Of a DNA stretch of 5,244 nucleotides, positions 1-5,244 are shown piece by piece. The notes below the pieces were generated by a model. That model made no database searches and was not told the DNA's origin. It saw only the letters and a program-made list of their open reading frames with translations. The DNA is taken from assembly GCA_030640725.1 (NCBI GenBank), contig DAOWIV010000076.1, positions 1 through 5,244 of the forward strand, given 5' to 3'. The translations under genes were made by a program, and so were the position numbers. The stretch comes from Methanosarcinales archaeon. Lineage in GTDB: Archaea > Halobacteriota > Methanosarcinia > Methanosarcinales > Methanogasteraceae. The first letter of the stretch is position 1, and each line of letters opens with the position of its first letter.

Positions 1-1029
1 ATCCAAATTTCCATAAGCGAACTTTGCAAACCTCCGTGCAGATTTAAGATCAGAACCAAACGCGTTTTCGCATTTTGCTGCGTATCCAGCCAGAAATTTA
101 TGAGAAAAGTCGTCGTTCTCCACAGCAAGAGCCGCAACATCTGCTGCGATCTCGCCGCTCTTCACGGCGTAATACAAACCCTCGCCAAGGAAGGGATCGA
201 CGAACCCTGCAGCGTCACCCGCCAGTATCACGCGTTCACCGTGGATTCTCCTGTCAACGCCGCCAAGGGGGATCAGGTGACTGTTAATTCTGTTTATCCG
301 GTCCTTGAGATCGATCTTCTTCTGAAGCGAGATATCCCTGACAAAACTCATGAACATCTCTCTTGACCCGCGCATCTGTGGAATCGGTCCGCCGATCCCC
401 ACCGAAAGCCGGTCACGCTTCGGAAACACCCACCCGTAACTCCACGGTCCACGGAAATATAACTCGATGGCATCTGTTTCAACGCACTCCGCAACCAATG
501 TCTCCCCAAGTTTGACCTCGGTTTCCAGACACAAACAGATATCAGACCCCCAGCGTGTTCTTATACCCGATTTTCTTGCTACCGTGCTGTTTACACCGTC
601 TGACCCGACAATCATCCTTGCCTTGTATTTATCTACAGGTGTTACTACTTCCATATAGTCCCTGTTAAAATTGATATCCTTTACTGGCTCGTTATCGCAA
701 ACCCAGGCGCCAGAATCCTCTGCTCTGTTGATGAGCCAGTTGTCGAGGTCTCTTCGCATCGTTGTTACCCCAATGCGACCGTCCAGCCTACCTGTGAAGT
801 TCTGGTAATCCAGCAGGAAGATCTTTGCACAGAATATCTCGCGCTCGATCAGTCCCTTATCGATCCCCCCGATCGCGTCCAGCGCCTTCTGCGAAACACC
901 GCCGCCACAGGTCTTGTCTCTTGGATACGTCTCCTTTTCAAGCACCAGCACAGAAACCCCTTTCTTTGCAGCCCTCTCTGCGGCAATTGCACCTGCAGGA
1001 CCGCCACCGGCGATGATCATGTCGTACAT
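1..1029 (-). CDS. Geranylgeranyl reductase family FAD-dependent oxidoreductase, 3' end missing
   Basis: The minus strand is open from an ATG at 1029 to the left edge, giving 343 codons without a stop. The N-terminus has a dinucleotide-binding fold with GGGPAG at residues 8-13 followed by an acidic strand end (VLVLEKE). Further landmarks are CGGGV at 41-45, YGWVFPK at 198-204 (the YxWxFP element typical of archaeal geranylgeranyl reductases) and AGDAAGFVDPFLGEG at 270-284 (second FAD-contact motif). This places it in the COG0644 / geranylgeranyl reductase family. Members hydrogenate isoprenoid double bonds, for example in archaeal digeranylgeranylglycerophospholipids, at the membrane with reduced FAD. 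Archaea often have several paralogs, so the exact substrate is uncertain. The family is usually about 380-410 residues, so perhaps 40-60 C-terminal residues lie outside the window. The start fits because MYDMIIAGGG begins directly at the first beta strand. It lies 7 nt after the stop of the membrane-protein gene, so the two are probably co-transcribed. Only a weak GGCGAG precedes the ATG. Confidence 0.93.
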   Translation of the reverse strand, partial: MYDMIIAGGGPAGAIAAERAAKKGVSVLVLEKETYPRDKTCGGGVSQKALDAIGGIDKGLIEREIFCAKIFLLDYQNFTGRLDGRIGVTTMRRDLDNWLINRAEDSGAWVCDNEPVKDINFNRDYMEVVTPVDKYKARMIVGSDGVNSTVARKSGIRTRWGSDICLCLETEVKLGETLVAECVETDAIELYFRGPWSYGWVFPKRDRLSVGIGGPIPQMRGSREMFMSFVRDISLQKKIDLKDRINRINSHLIPLGGVDRRIHGERVILAGDAAGFVDPFLGEGLYYAVKSGEIAADVAALAVENDDFSHKFLAGYAAKCENAFGSDLKSARRFAKFAYGNLD

Positions 1030-1036
1030 CGCTCGC

Positions 1037-1954
1037 CTACTCTGTCGTCGCGAGTTCTTCAAAGTATCTCCCGACCAGATCAGCATCGCTGATTCGTTCA
1101 GGCTCAGGCGCCCCTGCGGCGATCGGGTCCACCGGAAACGGCGGCGACGTCTCAAATTCCTGCTCCCGCACATCACCTGCCTCCCTGATCGAGAACTCGG
1201 ATCCAACGCCGGTATACATCGTAAGATCAAGATTTGTGCCCTCGATGGACGCAACCGTGGGGTCTCCATAGATATCAGCCTCGCTGCCAGCCTCGCTGAC
1301 GTCCATTGTTTCGGCACCTCCACCACCTCCGGCAGCATCACCAGCGCCCCCTATCGTGCCAAGAACCGGCAATCGCACCTCGCCAACTGAGTTTACCACC
1401 GAAAAATCCGCAACCGCAAGCGATATGATGGCAAGCGCCAGCACGATGATCGATATAACCCGAACCGTCATCCGTTTCTGGTCCAGAAATGACGAATACT
1501 CAATCTCGTCCATTTTTTTCGCAACGTTGTCTGCCAGATCCGCCACCACCACATTTTCCACCCCTGAATTGTCGTGTGCCGTCTTCAGGGGTTCGCTCAG
1601 GTCAGGATACGCAATTCCGATCGTTGCACATGCGTCTACGTCCGCATCCGCACCGCGCCTTCGTGCCCGCAGAACACTTAAGGTCGAGACTGCGATGGTG
1701 ATCAGAACCGCAAGCAGGAGTGCGCATAGCGCGGGCACCGTGATCTCTGCGCCGATATCCGAGAACGTGACAATATCAACCCGAATCATGCCTGCACAGA
1801 CTGTATGAATGCCAGTAAAGATGATTGTGGCATACGCAGCCATGAAGATCAGGATCGAATCGAGCAGCGCGTAATATATGTTAAATTTCCTGAACAGGTT
1901 GCTGAGTTCCGAGACCTTGTCTGTGAATATGTACACTATACCGTGAATCGGCAC
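1037..1954 (-). CDS. Three-pass membrane protein with glycine-rich, acidic C-terminal tail; possible MoxR/DUF58-system component
   Basis: This 305-residue ORF has three clear hydrophobic segments: about 27-50, 72-95 and 164-185. An RARRR cluster at 97-100 after the second segment suggests a cytoplasmic loop (about 96-163), with the tail after segment three outside. The tail begins with a Gly/Ala linker (about 199-213) and then becomes acidic, ending in DADLVGRYFEEL (residues 290-301). No enzymatic motif is visible. The TM-TM-loop-TM-tail plan, with a loop containing LKTAHDN and FLDQKRM, resembles from memory a halobacterial membrane family found next to MoxR/DUF58 genes (perhaps DUF7502); this is not verified. 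The divergent DUF58-vWA pair supports that link. The start is uncertain: GTG at 1954 gives 305 residues, while a TATA-like element at 1962-1969 would put transcription start near GTG 1936, giving a leaderless 299-residue form beginning MYIFTDK. Overlapping plus-strand ORFs lack the hydrophobic pattern and are treated as shadows. Confidence 0.85.
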   Translation of the reverse strand: MPIHGIVYIFTDKVSELSNLFRKFNIYYALLDSILIFMAAYATIIFTGIHTVCAGMIRVDIVTFSDIGAEITVPALCALLLAVLITIAVSTLSVLRARRRGADADVDACATIGIAYPDLSEPLKTAHDNSGVENVVVADLADNVAKKMDEIEYSSFLDQKRMTVRVISIIVLALAIISLAVADFSVVNSVGEVRLPVLGTIGGAGDAAGGGGGAETMDVSEAGSEADIYGDPTVASIEGTNLDLTMYTGVGSEFSIREAGDVREQEFETSPPFPVDPIAAGAPEPERISDADLVGRYFEELATTE

Positions 1955-1960
1955 CTGTAT

Positions 1961-1975
1961 GCTTATATTTTGCTG
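1961..1975 (-). promoter_or_regulatory. Candidate archaeal TATA/BRE for the leftward membrane-protein gene
   Basis: Read on the minus strand this is CAGCAAAATATAAGC, an A-rich BRE-like stretch running into AATATAAG. Archaeal TATA boxes lie about 25-27 bp upstream of transcription start, which would place the start near 1936-1942. That falls inside the longest ORF and close to the in-frame GTG at 1936. Assigned by pattern only. Confidence 0.4.
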
Positions 1976-1980
1976 TCAGC

Positions 1981-2015
1981 CGCGGGACCCCCGCGATGCA
2001 TCTGGCAAGAGATGC
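1981..2015. repeat. Two adjacent inverted repeats in the divergent intergenic region
   Basis: The first is CGCGGG (1981-1986), a 3-nt loop, then CCCGCG (1990-1995). The second is GCATCT (1998-2003), a 6-nt spacer GGCAAG, then AGATGC (2010-2015), and it can be extended with GCG-rich flanks. Both lie just upstream of the candidate leftward TATA element and between two gene starts. Operators or activator sites are therefore more plausible than terminators, and neither is followed by a T tract. If they are transcribed they would form hairpins. Confidence 0.5.
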
Positions 2016-2120
2016 GCGTGCCGGGATCAACACCACCGGACAATAGCTAAAGATGTGGTAAATGCGAATTTTCTCCGGTTTTGTTCCCGGGTGAGGAATG
2101 GAGTGAGAAGGGCGTGCAGG

Positions 2121-2134
2121 TTAACCTTTATCAC
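2121..2134 (+). promoter_or_regulatory. Candidate TATA-like element for the DUF58-vWA operon
   Basis: TTAACCTTTATCAC is the only T/A-rich TATA-like element shortly before the DUF58 gene. Its centre is about 27-30 bp upstream of the ATG at 2160. No Shine-Dalgarno is visible before that ATG. The combination fits a leaderless or very short-leader archaeal transcript. Pattern-based inference. Confidence 0.35.
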
Positions 2135-2159
2135 ATCCGAAACCTCATAATAGATCAGG

Positions 2160-3017
2160 ATGATCGATACCGAGTTCTTTAACCAGCTGAACCGATTCTC
2201 GCTGATGTTGCGCAAGCGGGTCTCGAACGTGTATGCAGGCAACCGACGTGCGGTGCTGCAGGGCAAAGGCATCGAGATCGTGGGGTACCGTGAGTACATG
2301 CCTGGCGATGACATCAGGTCAATCGACTGGAGGGTGTACGGCAGGACCGAAAAACTGTATATACGCAAATTTGAGGAAGAAAAGAGTGTAACCACACATA
2401 TACTTCTCGATTCGAGCAAAAGTATGGACTATTCGAGTAATGGCACAACGAAATTCGATTACGCAGCGATGCTTGCGTGTGGATTCGGTTACATGGTGTC
2501 AAGAGAGAATGAGAAGTTCTCAATATCCCCGTTTGCCGAGAACATCGATATCAATCCTCCGAAACGTGGCAAAGGTCACCTGCTTCACACGATCGACGTG
2601 TTAAACCACCTCGGGTTGCAGGGGGAAACGAGATTTGACCACTGCATCCAGCAGTACGAGAAGATGATCCGGTCAAAATCGCTCGTCATCGTCATATCTG
2701 ATTTTTTATGCGATATCGACTCGATACGGGCTGGATTGTACCGGCTCGCACATAACGATCTGATCGTGATCTCGGTCTTTGATCCGGCTGAATACGACCT
2801 CACGATCGAGGGCGATGCAAAGCTGCATGATATGGAGACAAACGAGATCAAAAAGACATACATCAGCCCAAGACTGAAACAGGAGTACCGAAAACTGCTC
2901 GATGCCCACTTCGGAGCCGTGAAGGAGACCTGCAATCACATCGGAGCGGATTTTTTCTCATTCGGCACGAATACGTCGATATTCGATGCGTTCTTCGAGG
3001 CAGTGAAGGCTAAATAG
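2160..3017 (+). CDS. DUF58 domain-containing protein (MoxR-associated, vWA-like)
   Basis: This 285-residue protein carries the DUF58 signature at residues about 36-74: GKGIEIVGYREYMPGDD, then SIDWRVYGR and FEEE. It is followed by a vWA-like half with DSSKS at 84-88 (D84, S86, S88 of a MIDAS motif), GETRF around T157, and VISDF with D181. Those acidic and hydroxyl residues suggest that metal binding is intact. No transmembrane segment is evident, so it should be cytoplasmic. Its length matches the short DUF58 form found beside moxR and BatA-like genes, not the longer membrane-anchored form. Such proteins are thought to act as adaptors between MoxR AAA+ ATPases and membrane vWA proteins; the precise role is not established. 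The start is well fixed: an in-frame TAG at 2151 excludes anything longer, and the next Met (16) would cut the conserved N-terminal helix. It is the first gene of a two-gene unit, with the vWA gene 19 nt downstream. Confidence 0.95.
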   Translation: MIDTEFFNQLNRFSLMLRKRVSNVYAGNRRAVLQGKGIEIVGYREYMPGDDIRSIDWRVYGRTEKLYIRKFEEEKSVTTHILLDSSKSMDYSSNGTTKFDYAAMLACGFGYMVSRENEKFSISPFAENIDINPPKRGKGHLLHTIDVLNHLGLQGETRFDHCIQQYEKMIRSKSLVIVISDFLCDIDSIRAGLYRLAHNDLIVISVFDPAEYDLTIEGDAKLHDMETNEIKKTYISPRLKQEYRKLLDAHFGAVKETCNHIGADFFSFGTNTSIFDAFFEAVKAK

Positions 3018-3025
3018 CGATTATC

Positions 3026-3032
3026 AGGTGAT
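3026..3032 (+). promoter_or_regulatory. Shine-Dalgarno deciding the vWA gene start
   Basis: AGGTGAT is a 7-base match to the archaeal 16S anti-SD (3' end ...AUCACCUCC). It lies 4 nt before ATG 3037. A GTG at 3028 is in frame but is itself part of this site, so it cannot readily serve as the start. It favours ATG 3037. Confidence 0.75.
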
Positions 3033-3036
3033 TGGG

Positions 3037-4914
3037 ATGCCGTTTGCAAATCCGGTGGCACTTCTCGCTCTTTCAAGCATCATTCCGATTATAATCCTGT
3101 ACCTGATCAAGCCGAAACCCAGGGACGTAAAAATCCCGTCGCTGATGTTTATTCTGGATATGGGGCGAAAAGAGCACAGATACCAGACAATGCTCAAGAA
3201 ATTCATCAGGGATCCACTGATGCTCATGCAACTCCTCTTCTTAATCCTGCTTGCGCTTGCGATGGCGTCTCCGTATCTTGTTGTGACCGAGACCGTGCGC
3301 GCTGATCACACGGTGCTCGTCCTTGATGCATCCGCATCGATGCAGGCGGAAAGTTCGGGTTCAGGTTTGGGTTCGGGCGCACCGGGGACGAGCAGGTTTG
3401 ATCTGGCAAAGAACGTTGCAGAAAAGTTCGCCGGCGGAAAGACAAGCATTATTCTGGCAAAAAACGTCCCGATCGTTGCGCTTGCGGGCGCAAGTCGGTC
3501 TGATGCAAAAGTCGTTCTGCAGCGCGTCCAGCCCGGTGCGACCACATCCGGTATAGGAAATGCAATCCTTCTTGCAAAGAGCATGATAGAGGATGAGAAT
3601 GGCGCAATCGTGGTTATCTCTGATTTCTCAGGTATCGATGTCAATGACGACTCGATATCGACATCAAAGATGCTTGCAAACGCTGCGGGCATCGATGTGA
3701 CATTCAAGCAGGTCGGGAACGATGCAGACAACATCGGCATCGTATATGGTAAATTGGAGCGAAAAGGAGACAAATACGAGTATATCTGCAATATCAAGAA
3801 TTATATGGATAGTGCGCAGACGGTGCCGATCGAAGTATTCCGCAATAGCAAAAAAATCCTCTCTGATAGTAAAACAATACCACCGCACTCAACAGACCTC
3901 TTTGCACTCGCTGATCTCCAGCCGGGTGCCACAGTCGTCGTCCTGAAGCACGGAGACTCGCTGGATGTTGATGATCGTGCATATATCGCAATTCCTGAGA
4001 TCGTGGAGCGGAAGGTGCTCTTTATCAGTGAAAATAAAAACCCGCCAGCGAAGATCGCGCTAAGTTCACTCTCAGACACCGAATGCTCGATCGTAAAACC
4101 ACCCGTCCTCCCATCGTTTGATGATTACGACATCGTTGTGGTCGGAAACATCACAAAGGATTCGCTGCTTCCGGGAACGTTCAATGATCTTGCAACGTTT
4201 GCCGGGTCAGGTGGCGGACTTGTGATCCTTGCATCTGACGATCTCGGCGAGATCGATACAAACAACCTGCTGCCTGTGCAGATATCCGGAAAAGCGGGGT
4301 CCACGGTGCTGAATACGGAGATGGTCAGCGAATTCATAGGAGATGTGGCGTTTGAGGATATTTCAGTGAGTAAACATCTCAGAGCGGGGCGGGTTGAGGG
4401 GGCTGTCACAAACGTGGTCGCAGGTGATGGCTCACCGATGCTTTCGTACCGCAGACAGGGCGATGGCACCGTTGTGTACTTCGGGTTTGGCGAAGGGGAC
4501 TCGTCGTGGAATGATTTTCACACGAGAGTCGATTATCCGATCTTCTGGAGGCAGATCGTGGACTGGATGAGCGGGGTTCTCGAGATCGAGGCGTACAATG
4601 TCAGGACAGGGCGAACGTATCCCATGGCTGGGAGGCAGGAGGTGATCACGCCTTCCGGACCGGTTACCACGGATAACCTGCTATTTGATGAGGTTGGCGG
4701 CTATCAGGTTGGCGATATGGCGATTGCCGCAAATCTGTACGACGCAGACGAGTCCGATCTTGCTATGGACGCGATGACAGTTGCGGCACGTAACCTCGAG
4801 CCTGATACGGTCAGGGCTGAAGTCGAGAAGGATCTGTGGGCATTTCTGACCATTCTTGTGATGCTTATTGCAGGACTTGAACTGTACTATCTCCGGGCGA
4901 GAGGCGAGTTGTGA
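3037..4914 (+). CDS. BatA-like membrane protein with vWA domain and amidotransferase-like fold
   Basis: The protein has 625 residues from ATG 3037; a GTG at 3028 would add three. The N-terminus is the typical BatA double-transmembrane module: MPFANPVALLALSS with a helix at about 3-24, the KPKP turn, and a second helix at about 60-81. Next comes a vWA domain (about 91-232) with MIDAS DASAS (D97, S99, S101), a T170 region and VISDF (D196). A Gly/Ser insertion lies at about 105-119. After a beta-rich stretch, residues about 325-490 look like a class I glutamine-amidotransferase-type fold (LFISE, YDIVVVGN, SGGGLVILASDD), but I see no catalytic Cys-His pair, so it is probably structural. DYPIFWRQIVDWMSG (499-513) is characteristic of this long archaeal/bacterial family. 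A final helix at 600-619 precedes a short RARGEL tail. Topology implies that the vWA and following domains are outside. It is probably co-transcribed with the DUF58 gene as part of a MoxR-type system, but moxR is not in the window. Confidence 0.93.
   Translation: MPFANPVALLALSSIIPIIILYLIKPKPRDVKIPSLMFILDMGRKEHRYQTMLKKFIRDPLMLMQLLFLILLALAMASPYLVVTETVRADHTVLVLDASASMQAESSGSGLGSGAPGTSRFDLAKNVAEKFAGGKTSIILAKNVPIVALAGASRSDAKVVLQRVQPGATTSGIGNAILLAKSMIEDENGAIVVISDFSGIDVNDDSISTSKMLANAAGIDVTFKQVGNDADNIGIVYGKLERKGDKYEYICNIKNYMDSAQTVPIEVFRNSKKILSDSKTIPPHSTDLFALADLQPGATVVVLKHGDSLDVDDRAYIAIPEIVERKVLFISENKNPPAKIALSSLSDTECSIVKPPVLPSFDDYDIVVVGNITKDSLLPGTFNDLATFAGSGGGLVILASDDLGEIDTNNLLPVQISGKAGSTVLNTEMVSEFIGDVAFEDISVSKHLRAGRVEGAVTNVVAGDGSPMLSYRRQGDGTVVYFGFGEGDSSWNDFHTRVDYPIFWRQIVDWMSGVLEIEAYNVRTGRTYPMAGRQEVITPSGPVTTDNLLFDEVGGYQVGDMAIAANLYDADESDLAMDAMTVAARNLEPDTVRAEVEKDLWAFLTILVMLIAGLELYYLRARGEL
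3354..3377 (+). repeat. Four imperfect tandem hexamers encoding the Gly/Ser insertion of the vWA domain
   Basis: TTCGGG, TTCAGG, TTTGGG and TTCGGG follow one another without a gap and are in frame, coding for alternating Ser/Leu and Gly. The stretch also holds four short G runs. It may have grown by slippage. It lies just after the DxSxS helix of the vWA domain. Confidence 0.7.
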
Positions 4915-4916
4915 AT

Positions 4917-4958
4917 GCCTGATCGAGGCAGGGGGCACGCCTGATACCTGACAGGGGG
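4917..4958 (+). repeat. Pair of imperfect 19/20-nt direct repeats behind the vWA gene
   Basis: Copy one (4917-4935) and copy two (4939-4958) both begin GCCTGAT and end CAGGGGG, with a differing 5-6 nt core and a 3-nt spacer. The first also folds as TGCCT-GATCG-AGGCA (4916-4930). The function is unknown; a transcript-end structure or a scar of rearrangement are both possible. Confidence 0.5.
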
Positions 4959-5013
4959 TTTAACCGATGGAGGATCAAGGATCTGGTCTCCCACTAAATT
5001 AATCGGTAGTGTC

Positions 5014-5184
5014 TCAAATTTCATGGCTTATTTCGAACATTAAACCCTCTGATCTCCCTGAAACATCATTGATGACTTCTCCACCTATGTAGAGTCGGTC
5101 AATGCCCGGGAGATGTGGCACCTCCACAAATGACTGTCCGGACTGACTTATTGTCCGGTGAAAACTGTTAAGTACTAATCCAAA
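5014..5184 (-). other. Coding-like fragment of unknown origin
   Basis: The minus strand is open for 56 codons between a TAA (5187-5185) and a TGA (5016-5014). The only plausible starts are GTGs at 5127 and 5121. From 5127 it reads 37 residues beginning VEVPHLPGIDRLYIGGE and ending MFEISHEI, a protein-like composition. I do not recognise it. It could be the remnant of a decayed gene or IS, or chance. No start with a properly spaced Shine-Dalgarno is visible; a GGAGGTG is present at the GTGs themselves but has no start codon correctly spaced after it. Confidence 0.2.
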
Positions 5185-5207
5185 TTAGTACTAATCATGA
5201 TTAGTAC
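5172..5207. promoter_or_regulatory. GTAC-box palindromic array over the ATPase start codon
   Basis: GTAC occurs at 5172, 5188 and 5204, exactly 16 bp apart. It is embedded as GTACTAAT (5172-5179), the perfect palindrome ATTAGTACTAAT (5184-5195) and ATTAGTAC (5200-5207). The spacers are CCAA and CATG. The last two boxes form the perfect 20-bp palindrome GTACTAATCATGATTAGTAC (5188-5207), with the start codon of the next gene at its centre. An operator for a dimeric regulator, possibly autoregulatory, or a translation-blocking hairpin are the leading readings. Confidence 0.65.
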
Positions 5208-5244
5208 ATTCGTCGATCGAGAACCCGAACTGGAACTGCTCAAC
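5197..5244 (+). CDS. Archaeal ATPase (STAND/AAA type), N-terminus only
   Basis: ATG 5197 opens a frame running off the right edge: MISTFVDREPELELLN, 16 residues. FVxREpELexLn is the hallmark N-terminus of the archaeal ATPase family (Pfam ATPase_2, PF01637), which precedes the Walker A motif by roughly 15-25 residues. These are typically 350-480-residue P-loop ATPases, often multicopy and of unknown role in archaea. The identification rests on this short motif only. The start codon lies inside the 20-bp palindrome at 5188-5207, so initiation is probably regulated through it. There is no Shine-Dalgarno close upstream (a GGTGA at 5157-5161 is too far), so a leaderless message is possible. Confidence 0.7.
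   Translation, partial: MISTFVDREPELELLN

Larger units (their letters stand above)
4915..5196. other. Intergenic region without a convincing gene
   Basis: No plus-strand ORF of note is present. An ATG at 4915 directly abuts the vWA stop codon but runs only nine codons (MPDRGRGHA) to a TGA. A second ATG at 4967 opens eleven codons. The region holds a pair of GC-rich direct repeats (4917-4958), a short coding-like minus-strand fragment (5014-5184) and an octamer palindrome GTCCGGAC (5136-5143) with a related TTGTCCGG at 5151-5158. It ends in the GTAC-box array. No T-rich intrinsic terminator is evident after the vWA gene. Confidence 0.6.

Noticed and set aside
914..1390. 158-codon plus-strand ORF
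   Set aside because: It lies opposite the reductase and membrane-protein genes. Its Arg/Pro-rich translation has no recognisable domain and it overlaps two well-supported minus-strand genes.
1356..1808. 150-codon plus-strand ORF
   Set aside because: Ser/Thr/Ala-rich antisense of the membrane-protein gene, whose three hydrophobic segments and 7-nt coupling to the reductase make the minus strand the coding one.
2027..2419. 130-codon minus-strand ORF across the intergenic region and the DUF58 N-terminus
   Set aside because: It would span the DUF58 promoter region and sit antisense to the conserved DUF58 signature; no recognisable motif.
3306..3797. 163-codon minus-strand ORF
   Set aside because: Lies wholly inside the vWA gene, which has clear MIDAS motifs; shadow frame.
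4916..4930. TGCCT-GATCG-AGGCA hairpin as an intrinsic terminator of the vWA operon
   Set aside because: The stem has only five pairs and is followed by a G run, not by T residues.
4963..5007. ACCGAT...ATCGGT inverted repeat
   Set aside because: Six-base arms separated by 33 nt are weak and likely to arise by chance.
1..5244. CRISPR array, tRNA or rRNA gene
   Set aside because: No regularly spaced direct repeats with variable spacers and no tRNA- or rRNA-like segments were seen; the 16-bp GTAC array is too short and symmetric for CRISPR.

Overview
The window looks archaeal, most likely from the Euryarchaeota and near the methanogens or methane/alkane oxidisers. Three things suggest this. There is a geranylgeranyl-reductase-family flavoprotein of the kind used for isoprenoid lipids. 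A perfect archaeal Shine-Dalgarno (AGGTGAT) precedes one gene, while others look leaderless. The right edge holds the start of an archaeal-type STAND/AAA ATPase. Base composition is roughly balanced. I infer this from sequence alone and cannot name a genus.

Layout: the left 2 kb is read leftward. A three-pass membrane protein of unknown function (1954-1037) is followed after 7 nt by the geranylgeranyl reductase family gene (1029 to beyond the left edge). A 205-bp divergent intergenic region (1955-2159) carries two back-to-back inverted repeats and candidate archaeal promoters for both directions. To the right, an apparent operon encodes a DUF58 protein (2160-3017) and a 625-residue BatA-like vWA membrane protein (3037-4914). 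From 4915 to 5196 I see no convincing gene, only a repeated GC-rich motif, a 9-codon stub ORF directly abutting the vWA stop, and a coding-like fragment on the minus strand. The last 48 bases are the N-terminus of an archaeal ATPase. Its start codon sits inside a perfect 20-bp palindrome that belongs to a three-box, 16-bp-periodic repeat.

How they work together: DUF58 plus BatA-like vWA proteins are the usual companions of MoxR AAA+ ATPases. In that system the DUF58 protein is a cytoplasmic adaptor with a vWA-like fold, and the BatA-like protein displays its vWA domain outside the membrane. No moxR is present here, so it must lie elsewhere or be absent. The divergent membrane protein resembles, from memory, a halobacterial membrane family found beside MoxR/DUF58 genes, so it is probably a further component. 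Its tight coupling to a lipid reductase hints at an envelope-related role. The most unusual non-coding signal is the GTAC-box array over the ATPase start.
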